Shown here piece after piece: positions 10,396 to 21,291 of a DNA stretch of 64,000 nucleotides. The notes below the pieces were generated by a model that ran no database searches, was not told the origin of the DNA, and saw nothing but the letters and a program-made list of their open reading frames with translations. The position numbers were made by a program, and so were the translations under genes. Numbering within the stretch: the first letter of the stretch is position 1; every line of letters begins with the position of its first letter. Source of the DNA: Perilla frutescens (Eukaryota > Streptophyta > Magnoliopsida > Lamiales > Lamiaceae); the NCBI GenBank assembly GCA_026008535.1, contig BRKX01000007.1, positions 9,447,001 through 9,511,000 on the forward strand, given 5' to 3'.

Positions 10396-13300
10396 TTAGA
10401 AATGATACTGTTTTAGATGGATGGCGTTCCAGCTGTTGGCTATTGAACGCCCTTCTTTAGATCGCAGTTTGTAGGCTCCATTTCCTATGACTTTCTCGAT
10501 CTCATAGGGGCCTTCCCAATTTGGGGCTAGTTTTCCGGCTCCGACTTCTTTTGTGTTTTGGAATACCTTCCTTAGCACCCAATCTCCTGCCTTGAATGTT
10601 CTTAGTCTTGTGTTCTTATCGAAGTGTCTCTTTATTTTCTGTTGGTAGGCGGACATTTTTATCGCGGCCTTATCTCTGAGTTCATCTATGGTGTCGAGGT
10701 TGACTTCGAGGTCGGAGTCGTTGCTTCTGCTCGACCACTGAGTTCTTGCCGACCCTATTTCTGCTTCTGCCGGGAGGACCGCTTCCGAACCGTAGGTGAG
10801 AGCATAAGGAGTTTCCCCCGTAGCGGTTCGTGCGGTAGTTCGGTATGACCAGAGGACTCCTGGGAGCTGTTCGACCCATTGCCCTTTATGTTCGGGGAGT
10901 TTCTTTTTCATGGTATTCATTATTGTTTTGTTGGTAGCTTCGGCTTGACCGTTCGAGGCCGGATGTCTTGGTGTAGAGAAGGAGAGTTTGATGTTCCAAT
11001 GGTGACAGAAGTCTTGAAATTTCAAACTTATGAATTGAGAGCCGTTGTCGGTGACTATTTCTTTGGGGACTCCGAACCTGCAAATAACATATTTCCATAA
11101 AAAATTACATACCTCGGTATCCCTTATTCGTGCGAAGGCTTCTGCCTCGGCCCATTTGGTGAAGTAATCAGTCACGACCAAAATGAAGCATTTCTGATTT
11201 GATCCCTTCGGTAATGGTCCTATGATATCCATTCCCCATTTCATGAATGGCCAAGGTATAGATGCGGTATGTAGGGGTTCTGGTGGCATATGGTTCGTTT
11301 GGGTGAACCTTTGACATCCATCACATTTTTTGGTATAGTTTTTGGCGTCTTCCCTCATAGTTGGCCAATAAAAGCCGGCTGTCAATGCTCGGTTAGCCAG
11401 GCTCCTATGGCCTGAATGGTTTCCGCATTCGCCATCGTGGAGCTCGGCTAGAATATACTTTGCCTGGATCGGGCTTAGACATTTCAAATATGGTCCTGAA
11501 AATGACCTTCTGTATAGGGATCCGGAAATCATGGCAAATTTTGGAGCTTTTGCTTGTATTCGTCTTGCTTCGATAGGCTCTTCGGGTAGTTCATTTTCTG
11601 TTAGGAATCTGCATAAAGGGGTCATCCAATTTACTTCGATGTCTATTGGGAAGACTTCGGAGTTGTCACCTTTCCATACGGTGGGCCATTTGGCGTATAG
11701 GATTTGGATGTTTTTGTCCTGGTTCATTTGTACGGCAGATCCCAGATTAGCTAATGCGTCGGCGTGGCGGTTTTCCTCCCTTGTGATGTGTCGGGCTTCG
11801 ATTTTTTCGAACTTGGTTGCTGCTTGTTTTGCGACTGCGAGGTACGATACCATCCTCGAATCTTTTGCCTGAAATTCTCCTTCAAACTGATTTATTATCA
11901 ATTGCGAATTGCTCATGACTCGTAGTTTTTTAGCCCCTATGTCGGCTGCCAAATTTAATCCTGCTATGAGGGCCTCATATTCAGCCTCGTTATTTGTGGC
12001 TTTGAATCCGCATCGAATAAATCTTTCTGTGATTATTCCTTCTGGATCAGTTAGTACTAAGCCTATTCCACTCCCCTTCGAAGTGCTGGATCCATCGACC
12101 TAGAGGGTCCAGTACTTAGAATTATTATCTTCGAGGCTCGTTAATATTCTTCCTTCTGGGTCATGGGAGAAGTCAGCAATAAAATCTGATAGGACTTGTG
12201 ATTTGATTGATGTTCGTGGAACGAAGTCGATATCGTACTCCCCGAGTTCGATGACCCATTTTGATAATCTCCCTGCGAGGTCTGGTTTTCTCAATACTGC
12301 TCTTAAGGGGAACTCTGTGACCACTTTTATTGAATGACTTTGAAAGTAGGGTTTCATTTTCCTGGAAGTCATTACAAGTGCTAAGGCCAACTTTTCGAGC
12401 TATGGGTATCTGGTTTCTGCATCTAGCAGTGATCGGCTGGCGTAGTATACTGGATATTGTCTCCCCTCCTCTTCTCTGACAAGCACTGCACTGATCGAGT
12501 TAGTAGAAACAGATAAATAAACAAGGAGTACCTCTCCGTCGATTGGTTTGGCTAGAAGTGGTGGACTCGCGAGATATTCCTTAAGGTCTTCGAGGGCTTT
12601 GGCGCATTCCGGAGTCCATTTAAAGTCTTTATTTTTTCGTAGAGTCTGAAAAAATGTTCGGCTTTTTTCTGAATATTTGGATATGAAGCGGCTGAGAGCT
12701 GCTAACCGACCGGTCAGTTTTTGGACGTCTTTAATGTTTTTGGGATGTTGGATATTTCGGATTGCTCTGATTTGGCTGGGGTCGGCTTCGATTCCTCTTT
12801 TTGTTACTAGGTATCCTAGGAATTTTCCAGAAGTTACTCCAAAGGCGCATTTGGTGGGGTTCAACTTCATGTTATATCGTCGTAGGACTTCGAAGGTTTG
12901 TCGTAGATGCATAACATGGTCTTGAGCCCGTACTGATTTGACTAACATGTCATCGATATATACTTCCATTGTTATCCCGATGAGCTCTTCGAACATTCAA
13001 TTTACGAGCCTTTGATATGTTGCACTTGCATTTTTTAGTCCAAAAGGCATAACTTTATAACAGAACATACCTCGATGTGTAATGAATGCTGTTTTTTCTT
13101 GGTCTTCGAGGTGCATTAGTATTTGGTTGTATCCTGAGAATGCATCCATAAAACTCATGAGCTCGTGACCTGCCGTTGCATCGACTAGTGCGTCTATGTG
13201 CGGTAGAGGGAAGGAATCTTTGGGGCACGCCTGATTGAGGTCGGTGAAGTTTATGCATAAGCGGTTCTTTCCGTTCTTCTTTTTTACCACTACGACGTTG

Positions 13301-15831
13301 GCTAGCCATTCAGGGTAATGAACTTCGCGGATATGCCCGTTCTTTAATAGTTTGTTGACTTCTTCATCCACAATTTTGTTTCTTTCTGGGGTGAATTTGC
13401 GTCTTTTCTGCTTGCCTGGAGTTTTTTCCGGGTCTACCTGCAATTTGTGAGTTATAATGGAGGGGTCGATACCTGTCATATCCTCAAACGACCATGCGAA
13501 GCAGTCGTGATGTTCTTTGAGGAATTCGATCAATAGCTCCCTGATGTCTGAGGTTAATCTGGACCCGATGGATACTTTGTGATCTGGGTGTTCGGGATGA
13601 ATTTGTATTTCATCGAGGTCTTCAATTTTTGGTTCTTCGTAACCTCGATCTTCAGGGTTTGATGAGGTTGAGCCGACCTCTATTTGGTTAACCTCGATGA
13701 TTACTTTCTGTTTGAATGTAGTGATGTAGCATTCTCTTGATGAGATCTGTTCTCCTCGTACCGATCGGACTCCCCATGGGGTAGGGAACTTCATGATTTG
13801 GTGATATGTTGAGGGTACTGCCTGAAGTTCGTGGATCCATGGTCGTCCCATAATCACGTTGTATGCTGATGACGCGTCTATTACTTGAAATTTTGTGAAG
13901 AGGTTGAGCCCTTCGATGTAAGTGGGAAGCGTGATCTCTCCTAATGTTGTTTTATGTTCTCCGCTGAAGCCGATCAGCGTTGTGGATTTCTTCACGATAT
14001 CTGTTTCTTTCACCTGCATTTCTTTTAAAGTGCTAAGGAAGATCACGTTAGAGGAACTCCCGTTATCGATGAGAGTTCGCTTGATTAGACAGTTCGATAT
14101 TAAAAGTGAAATAACTAGTGCATCGTGGTGCGGGAGTGAGAGTTCAGATACTTCACTACTAGAGAAGTTGAGGGTTGTCTGATCATCAGGTTTTGCTTCT
14201 TTAGGTATGTTTGTCGTATATTTGAGGGATCGGCAATGCCTCTTCGCGGATGATTGGGAGATGCCACTGATCTCCGAACCGCCAGTTATGCAATTTAGCG
14301 TCCGATCGATTCTCGGGGGTTCGGCAGGCTGAGTTCCTGTAATATTGTCTCTTCTGTTCCAATTTTCTCTTTCTTTAGGGGTCAGGAGGTCAGCTAAGTG
14401 ACCTCTTTTGAGGAGCTCGATCACCTCGAGTCGAAGAGCGATGCAGTCGTCTGTTCTATGCCCATGGTTGTTGTGGAAGTCGCAGAATTTATTCCTGTCT
14501 CGCTCATTGTCAGGTGTTCTCATCTTTGGAGGCCATTTAACGTTTTGGCCGAGTCCCTTCAATGCATTTACGGCTTCCGAGGGAGTTATACAAAGATTAT
14601 ATTCGGGTAATCTCCTCTCCTGGCGTTCGGGTAATCTTCTGTCTCTGGGGTCGAATCTGGGATTACGAGGATATGGGTCTGATCGATATCTTTCGTTTCT
14701 GGTGTGAGGTCTGTGTTCCTTTCGAGGTTGATCATTCCGGGGTTTGAATTTGGATGAGTTTGCTTCGTCTTCTTCCCATTTGATATGTGCCCATGCTTTG
14801 GCGAGGACGTCTTCCATTGTCTTGCACGGATATTTTGTTAATTCTTTGTAAAGATCTGAATTTCTTTTAAGGCCTTTTCTGAAGGCCGACACGGCGGTAT
14901 CGATGTTGCATCCCGGGATCGATACTTTTTCTCTATTGAATCGACCTACAAAGCTTCGTAGGGTTTCTTCTGGTTTCTGGATTACTGTGTAGAGATCGTC
15001 GGCGTGCTTCTCGATCTTCCGGCTACTAGCGAACTGCTCGACGAACAGGTCGTTGAGTTGAGTGAAGGTGGATATCGAAGAGTTTGGTAGATTTGTAAAC
15101 CATTGGAGTGCTGGTCCGGATAAGCTGCTTCCAAATCCCTTACACATCCCGGCTTCTCTGCTTTGTCGTGGAATTGGAGTGGTGAACATCCTTTGTTTAT
15201 ATTGTGCTATGTGGTCGTCGGGATCGGCAGTGCCATCGAACAGTTTCATAGATGGGAAGGTAAACTTCGAAGGCATCTCCACAAGGCTGATTTCCTCTGT
15301 AAAAGGCGAATCTGCAAAGCTTGTCGGGGCCGTTTTGCGAATGGGGGTGGGAACTCCGGGAATTCGTGTGAGCATTTCCTCCAACCGTTTCAGCTTGTTC
15401 TCGACCTCAATTTCGGGTTGAATTTCGATGTATTCAAACCCTGGGGGAGGTCTCAGATACGGATCGCCGGCATCTTCCTTGTTTTGTTGTCCTTCGCTGG
15501 TTCCTGCAATATTTTGGTTAGCAGTTTCGTTAGCTGAATTTAAAAGTACCTGTTCGCGTAGTTGACTGGTTTTTCGAGTTCGAGGAGGTTGTCGATGAAA
15601 TCCATTAGGGGATTGATTTGACGAACTGAATGTTTCCATCCGAGCTTTGAGAGCTGAGTTTTCTGTTCGAATGGCCGCGAGTTCCACAACGGTGGAGTCG
15701 AGTCGTTGTTGGATCGCTCGTAGCACCTGGGTAATATCTCCGTTTCCTCCTGCGGGGGGGGGTGTTGATGGCGAATCCCTTCGATTGTCTTGAGGATTCG
15801 GGGTCGTACTGCTTCGGCCGTCGACTGTCAT
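10396..15831 (-). pseudogene. Tat gag-pol polyprotein with 3 nonsense codons
   Basis: A single minus-strand frame of about 1,811 codons runs from the ATG at 15831 to the stop at 10396-10398. It is broken only by TGA (12997-12999), TAG (12400-12402) and TAG (12100-12102). Domains in order: gag core (WFTNLPNSSISTFTQ near residue 250); a knuckle CX2HX4HX4C (CDFHNNHGHRTDDC, near 455); a protease-like LIDNGSSSNV (D-N-G in place of D-T/S-G); RT with SFMDAFSGYNQI and YIDD; RT-linked RNase H (YYASRSLLDAETRYP); a second RNase H with NNEAEYEAL; integrase with an HHCC segment ending KKCDGC, a D-D-E core (MDIIGPLPK, VTDNGSQF, NGQAEA) and a GPYEIEKV module. The start lies 18 nt after the primer site. Premature stops suggest no active polyprotein. 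Confidence 0.9.
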
Positions 15832-15849
15832 CCTAGTTATGGTTGATCA

Positions 15850-15869
15850 GAGCCCCACGGTGGGCGCCA
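15850..15869 (-). other. Primer binding site, tRNA-Lys
   Basis: Plus-strand GAGCCCCACGGTGGGCGCCA matches the 3' end of plant tRNA-Lys(CTT) including CCA, so the minus strand would pair with that tRNA. It begins three bases inside the 5' LTR edge. Match made from memory of the tRNA sequence. Confidence 0.85.
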
Positions 15870-15872
15870 AAT

Positions 15873-16353
15873 TGTAATCGATCGATTTTTACAATTAATT
15901 TCGATCTAACGTTCGAGCTCTGGCAACCTATTTGATTTTTCGAGGCCGAAGAAAAAAGTAGAATCAATGAGTTTTAATGTGTGTAAGAATTCGAGTGTGG
16001 TGATAGCTTGATTGATTCCCCAGAAAAAATTATCCCTGGCTTCACTCCCTTGCTTCAACTATATAGGTCGAATTGTTAACTTCTTCCCTAAAAATAAGGG
16101 ATTCTCCCTTATTTCCGGGGTCTGTTACTTATCTCCAACAGGGTTTTGACCGAGTCTCGTTTATCTCTAAACGTTTCCTTTTTGACTTGGTCTTCCTATC
16201 TACGAGCTCTATAACGGTATGACCTTTATCCCTCGTCTGTCATCAATCTTTCGACCTCTGGCCGTTAGGCCTCGATGTACAGTTATTAAGCCCCAAAACC
16301 CTTAAACGGATATGGGCTTTATTCGCTGGGCTTCGATAAGTTAGACCTCAACA
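15873..16353 (-). repeat. 5' LTR of Tat element
   Basis: 481 bp, collinear with 6159-6639 with about seven substitutions. It is followed by AGTAT, the right target duplication. It carries the promoter for the minus-strand genomic RNA. 'CTATATAGG' near 16058-16066 is a possible TATA element. Confidence 0.93.
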
Positions 16354-16358
16354 AGTAT

Positions 16359-17551
16359 AATTAAATAACATCACATACGTGCAAACTAATAAATTACGCT
16401 ATAAACAATCTGCAATAAAATTGAAGGATTATCTTTTTCGATTGCTTGTCATTTACTCTTCTCCAAATTATGAAGACTATATAACGCATGGATGAACCAT
16501 CACTCGACAAAGATATAAAATGCATTTCCCACACCCTCAAAGTTCTTTTCATTTTTTTATCTCTATTTTTACATTTGAATTATATCAATCTCGGATTTTT
16601 TTTTCATGTTTCCAATTAGCGCACTGAAAGTGGGAGAAGATAATGTGTTGTTCGATAGTTGGGAAGAAAACATGATTTTTATTTATTCCATAGATTTAGA
16701 AATTACAATCTTTATATAAATAAATAGATAGTTTGCATAAATTTATTTAAGATAAATTGTATAAGTACCATTGTCCGGAAATAATTGAAAGAACATTTGT
16801 TTGTGTAATTTTATGAAGAAAAAAATTGTAATGGTTAACCATAGAATATGAGGGGTTAACCAAATTGATAGTACATGGTCTTGATTTTAATCAAATTGAT
16901 AGTATAGAGACCCAATTTGAAAATAAAAATTAAAATTATTTTTTTTATAAATTAACAAATAAAAATTGAAAAAAATAATTAAATACAAAGAAAAAATAAT
17001 TACAAATTGATTTTTTAATTAAAAATTTATTTAATAAATTAAATAAAAAAAATTTAATTAAAAATTTTAAAATCGCTATAATTTTTTTATTATTTTTTGA
17101 AAAAAATTGAACGATAGTTTAAAAAATGATTGTTATTTAATTGGATTTTTTATTTTCTTTATCTATTTTTTATTTTATTATTTAATTTTTTGATAATAAA
17201 ATAAAATTACAGTCGTTCATAAAAATTAATTATTATTTATTTATTTTTTATTTAATGTATTTAATATATGTTGGTGATTATTTGACATAATAAAATTTAC
17301 CGAGCGTTATCAATCTTTTCTTAGTATGCGAAAATTCACATATTCATTCATTAGTGCAAATAGATTTTGAATTTCATGTATATAAGAAAATATGTTATTG
17401 AATATAACACAATTAAATTGTAAAATAAAAAATGTGTGTGATATGTGTGTGTAAGAGTGAGACAAAAAAATGTATAAATGATTTCTTATTTATAAAAATT
17501 GTAAATGATGTAGTTTCTTGGGTGGGAAATTTATTTGGAGTGAACTTCATT

Positions 17552-17555
<4 letters not shown>
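16359..17555. other. AT-rich intergenic DNA
   Basis: Very AT-rich (long A/T runs at 16920-17270), with no coding signal or repeat boundary recognised. Confidence 0.5.

Positions 17556-17593
<38 letters not shown>
17556..17593. repeat. (AT)n microsatellite
   Basis: About 19 AT units in a row. It generates a false Tyr-Ile ORF on the minus strand. Confidence 0.95.
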
Positions 17594-17596
<3 letters not shown>

Positions 17597-17819
17597 AGAG
17601 CGAGAACGAGCGCGAGCGGGGGAAGAGGAGGAGAATAATAATAGAACACTTATTCTATTTTGTTTCCTTACTTTAATTAATTGGGGTTTTGCCTAGAGAT
17701 GTTGAAATTCTATTTCTGTGGTCGGAGTAATATTTCAATTACTAATACACTATTTAAAAAATAATAAAATTATATTAGATGAATAATAAAAAATATTATA
17801 ATTTATTAGTAATCTTGAT

Positions 17820-18155
17820 CATCAAATCTGACATTGACTGATTCTACTGTCTTGGTTTTTTTGTTGTAAATCCTGTATGATTTACTATTTCTGGAGTATC
17901 CTACAAACATTTATTTTACTCCTCTGTTGTTTATCTTGCTGAGATATTCTCTATTATTGAGAATACAACAAGTGGTTACAAACACATGGAAGTACTTCAC
18001 AGTAGGTTTCTTTTCATACTAAATTTCGTATGGAGTAGTGAATGTACCTGGTCTGGGATGAACTCGTTTGCTGATGTAACATGCAGTATTGATTGCTTCT
18101 GCCCAGAACATAGAAGCAACTCTTTTTGCAGCAATCATAGTTCTAGCCATCTATC
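17820..18155 (-). pseudogene. Ty1/copia integrase fragment
   Basis: The minus strand reads ARTMIAAKRVASMFWAEAIN, then TACYISKRV and TTPYEI, followed after stops by MFVGYSRNSKSYR. This matches the end of the copia integrase core and the segment behind it. Several stop codons interrupt it, and no LTR or other domain adjoins, so it is an isolated remnant. Confidence 0.75.
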
Positions 18156-18278
18156 ATATTGTTGGTTGGAGTGTTGCTTTAGACCTCATTGAGAACATAG
18201 AAGCAACTCTTTTAGCAGCAATCATAGTTTTAGCCATCTATCATATTGTTGGTTGGAGTGTTGCTTTAGATCTCGTTG
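18104..18278. repeat. Tandem duplication of 87 bp
   Basis: Two copies, beginning 'ACATAGAAGCAACTCTTTT' at about 18105 and 18192, differ at a few sites. The first copy overlaps the copia integrase fragment, so the duplication arose after that insertion. Confidence 0.85.
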
Positions 18279-18289
18279 ACTGGTGAGGT

Positions 18290-19285
18290 ATCGTCTAGCT
18301 ATAGACGTTAAATAAAGCACCCATCATTTTTCTTACTTTGTTTATTTTGTTTTCTTTTGTTTAATATTTTACTTTATTGTTCTAACATGTAGAAAGGATT
18401 TTTGGAGTACAAAGACAAGTTGAGATGCTTCAATGCCGTTTTCAAAATCCTTTCCTTCATTTTAGTTCACGATGAGTTCATTCCAAATACATATTTTATT
18501 TAGTTCCCTCCAAACTTATTCTCTGTGTAATTGAATAACTTTAGAGGAGAGGGATAGATATGATATGTTTGGCACGTGTTTTTTTTTTTAAAAAAATTTA
18601 TTGGCATTAGTTTTGTGTTTATTTGTTTATAGAGTCGTTCGTGTCTAGTGAACTCGTGAGATGTTGATGATGAAAAATGAACTTATTTGTGAAAACTTGA
18701 ACGGATTCGACTTCTTATGAGTTGTATAAATCAATGTGCACTTACTTTTGATTGAAGTAGATTGAAATATGAACAATCCTGTGAAATCTTAAGCTTTACA
18801 CTGTTGTATCATTACACCGTTCGTTCTTTGATGAGTGTTTAGCATGCATGCATTTGTGTCTCTAAAACTTGTCATGATTTTTGATCGAGTTATTTGAGAG
18901 TATATAAAGGATTTAGATATGATTTAAGGTCATCTGTTCTTAACCACATGATTTTCCTAAACATTAACTCAGAAAAATCAACATTTACTAGCCAATTTTG
19001 AGCCATAATTGCCTCGTTCACCATCAAAAGTTTGGATTGAATTTTCGAAACTCACCTTCAAATTTCAATAGTTGCAGTGAAATCAAATTTTTTGATTTTG
19101 ACCTCGTCTTTTTCTCTGCTACGATGTCGACGGTGGTGTTGGCGCTTCGTCGGCGAACGGTGGTCATGAGCTGCAGGTGCAGTGGCGATAAAGGAGTCGA
19201 AGTTGCGAGCTGCGGGTTGTTCCCTTTCAATTTTCCCGCTATTTCAATTTTTTGTATTAGGTTTGGTTGCTGATTGGACTAGCTC
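18290..19285. other. Intergenic DNA, nothing recognised
   Basis: Mostly AT-rich. A GC-richer patch at about 19125-19220 has short ORFs on both strands that I cannot assign. Confidence 0.4.
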
Positions 19286-19289
19286 CTGA

Positions 19290-19505
19290 ATGTGCATAGA
19301 TTATCGAGATCTAAATCGTCTTACAATAAAGAATAAGTACCCTTTGTCGAGAATTGATGATCTATTTGATCAAATTCGAGGGGCTAGTGTGTTCTCAAAA
19401 ATAGATCTGAGATCAGGATACCACCAATTGAAGGTGAAGGAAGACGATATTCCTAAGACGGCCTTCAGGACAAGATATGGTCATTATGAGATGCAAGTCC
19501 TATAA
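19290..19505 (+). pseudogene. Ty3/gypsy reverse transcriptase fragment
   Basis: A 71-residue open stretch reads MCIDYRDLNRLTIKNKYPL, then DDLFDQIRGASVFSKIDLRS and GYHQLKVKE. This is the conserved N-terminal half of a chromovirus-type RT (motifs before the YxDD box). It ends abruptly where a receptor-kinase fragment begins. It differs clearly from the Tat RT at 12997-13400, so it comes from another lineage. Confidence 0.85.
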
Positions 19506-19720
19506 TTTTCACCCATGCTAATTTCTTGTTGCAAAAATGGATCCACAACTTCCATTACATAGTCTGGCAAGGCACTGCTAACGAAATCTTGGATATTTAC
19601 ATACCCCTCGAATGCATCATGATTTGTGGGTCTTGTGTTTGTGAACATCTCAAGTAGAAGGATTCCATAACTGTATGCATCCCCTTCTGTTAATACGAGG
19701 TTGTTCGTGCCATATTCTGT
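19505..19720 (-). pseudogene. LRR receptor-like kinase C-terminal fragment
   Basis: The minus strand reads EYGTNNLVLTEGDAYSYGIL, then LLEMFTNTRPTNHDAFEGYV and FVSSALPDYVMEVVDPFLQQ. This is the kinase subdomain VIII-X region of LRR-type receptor kinases (usual forms: GDVYSYGILLLEMFTGKRPT and ALP..VMEIVDP). Only about 70 residues remain, with no activation loop, ATP site or receptor part. It directly abuts the gypsy RT fragment. Confidence 0.8.
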
Positions 19721-20014
19721 GTATGTTCCTCATCGGCACAAGGCTGTGTTGAGTCTCCGATTTGTCGCCTATAGTTTTCATCCTCGGCTCAACCACGTGG
19801 CAGTAAAGAAGGCCGCATTGGCTCAAAGCCTCAGCCATATATAGGCCGAGGGCCCCCGGTTTTGAGTCAGTTAACTTGCGTGCTCATAATCAACGTCAAG
19901 TTGTTGTTGAAATTCACGCACATCAACAGAAGAAGATGAAAAAAAATCTGGACTAGAGATTAGCCTTGTTCGTTGCTGCTGTTTTCGAAAATATATGGAA
20001 TAATAATACTAATG

Positions 20015-20280
20015 AAAATCAAATCCTAAGTATCTCTATCAATTCCTTCTTCGCTGCTTCTCGCTCTTCTCCTTTTGTAAACCATATCCTTCTTCCAGCA
20101 TCATACACCTTTACAAGTTCACAACAAACAAATTACTATCATTATTTAGCAGACGAGACCAGACACAATCATACTAATTATAATTTATAATACCTTTTTG
20201 TCTATATAGTCAGCCCAGAACCTCGCTTGAGCTCTCCCGTAAGGATCTTTTTTCTTGTATTTTAGGTAGTCTGTACCTAT
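20015..20280 (-). pseudogene. Tau-class glutathione S-transferase fragment
   Basis: Two exon pieces on the minus strand: about 20280-20194 reads YLKYKKKDPYGRAQARFWAD, YIDKK; 20108 to about 20020 reads VYDAGRRIWFTKGEEREAAK, KELIEIL. Between them lies an 84-bp GT-AG intron (20109-20193) at the position expected for the single intron of tau GST genes. The N-terminal thioredoxin fold and most of the C-terminal domain are missing. Because the intron is kept, it was copied as DNA, not through mRNA. Confidence 0.8.
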
Positions 20281-20433
20281 AATGTAACATTAACTATTAT
20301 TATTTTTTGTCAATATATTGTTCAATTTACGTTAGAAATATTTTCTGTGTTGTATTCTTTTGACATAGTTATTCAATATTAATATTATTTTATTATAATG
20401 CTAATGAAGTAATCTACTGCGCCGCCTGAGCCT

Positions 20434-20691
20434 ATGATCAGATCAGAAAACCCCCCTCTAAACATCAGCTACAAAATAAGCATCAATCTCTTTTCTGAGG
20501 TGAATTGGTCCAAGAATCCCTATCATAAGATGGGGATAACAGCTGAAGGAGTGTATGATTCTAAGACAGGATATCTCTGCATGGTGGGATGCAGAAAGCT
20601 GCACATTCAGAGCAGTTCAACTTATATCATCAGCTCCAACAGCAGGGATCAAGATTTTCCTCAAATATTTCTTCTTCTTGGACTTTGTTGA
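20434..20691 (+). pseudogene. DUF2921-domain fragment
   Basis: The frame reads MIRSENPPLNISYKISINLF, then ITAEGVYDSKTGYLCMVGCR, KL, matching the conserved core of plant DUF2921 membrane proteins. After about residue 57 the sequence departs from the family. No membrane segments follow. It is the fourth unrelated gene piece within 1.4 kb. Confidence 0.65.
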
Positions 20692-20809
20692 CACCTCCAC
20701 ACAGCTCACGGTTTCCTTCAAGTGAGTTCGAGCATAAACAAATCTACTCATAGTTCGCGAATTATATTATCGAATCATAAACCAAAATTTTCAAATTTGT
20801 TGTCAACGA

Positions 20810-20880
20810 GGATCGAACCTGGGGGAATGGCAAAGCAATGGAGGTTTTACATTTGCTGCATTAACCACTTGGCTGGACTA
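20810..20880 (-). mobile_element. tRNA-derived SINE-like Pol III promoter
   Basis: On the minus strand, AGCCAAGTGGTTAATGCA (A-box-like, about 20858-20875) is followed about 45 bp later by AGGTTCGATCC (B box, 20810-20820). The spacing fits a tRNA-Ser-like head. The cloverleaf is not intact, so it is not called a tRNA gene. SINE ends were not found. Confidence 0.4.
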
Positions 20881-20934
20881 AGAATTTTGTTGAGACTCAT
20901 TATAATCATTCTCGACAACTTGAATTTATATTAA

Positions 20935-21245
20935 TCATGACACCCTGTTTGGGGTGATTATGGTTATCCAGCAAGGAAAGGGGAGGGGTGGATTGGAGAT
21001 CCTAGAACTTGGGAGCTCGACGTTGGGAGGTTGTCTGCATCCCTTTATTTTTACCAGGTTTGCATCATTTCCTCTGCTTTTCTGACATTTGATGAACTCA
21101 AGTTTTAGGAAAAGATCCTTATTAGCAGCAAATGAGATTGTAATTAGCATTGCTGATTTGCAGGATCCAGGCACTGCACCAGCTAGAAGGCAATGGACAT
21201 CCACATTTAGTAGAGTTATAATTGAGATGAAAGGTGCAAAATTTT
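20935..21245 (+). pseudogene. Unidentified two-exon-like segment
   Basis: Plus-strand text at about 20950-21057 and 21164-21232 looks like two exons separated by a GT...TTTGCAG intron. The second would read DPGTAPARRQWTSTFSRVII. I do not recognise the protein. It lies just behind the DUF295 gene, on the opposite strand. Confidence 0.25.
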
Positions 21246-21291
21246 AAACAAATCGAGCTCGATGAAATAAATTAAATTTACAATCTTACCA

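Larger units (their letters stand above)
6159..16353 (-). mobile_element. Complete Tat-lineage Ty3/gypsy retrotransposon
   Basis: The element is 10,195 bp, bounded by two 481-bp LTRs that begin TGTAATCG and end TACA/AACA, and flanked by a perfect 5-bp target duplication AGTAT (6154-6158 and 16354-16358). Minus-strand order is 5' LTR, tRNA-Lys primer site, gag-protease-RT-RNase H-second RNase H-integrase in one frame, a 3' region of 3.7 kb with an opposite-strand ORF and tandem repeats, polypurine tract, 3' LTR. The extra RNase H of the NNEAEYEAL type after the RT-linked one, and an additional ORF behind pol, are known traits of the Tat lineage. By eye the LTRs differ at about 7 of 481 sites, so insertion is recent, yet the polyprotein has three nonsense codons. 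Confidence 0.93.

Noticed and set aside
13055..15537. Several 60-120 codon ORFs on both strands inside Tat gag-pol
   Set aside because: Shadows of the real minus-strand frame.
17413..17649. Minus-strand ORF of 78 codons with a Tyr-Ile run
   Set aside because: It is a translation of the (AT)n microsatellite and has no protein-like remainder.
20810..20880. A genuine tRNA-Ser gene on the minus strand
   Set aside because: A and B boxes are present but acceptor and anticodon stems do not pair, so only a SINE-like promoter is reported.
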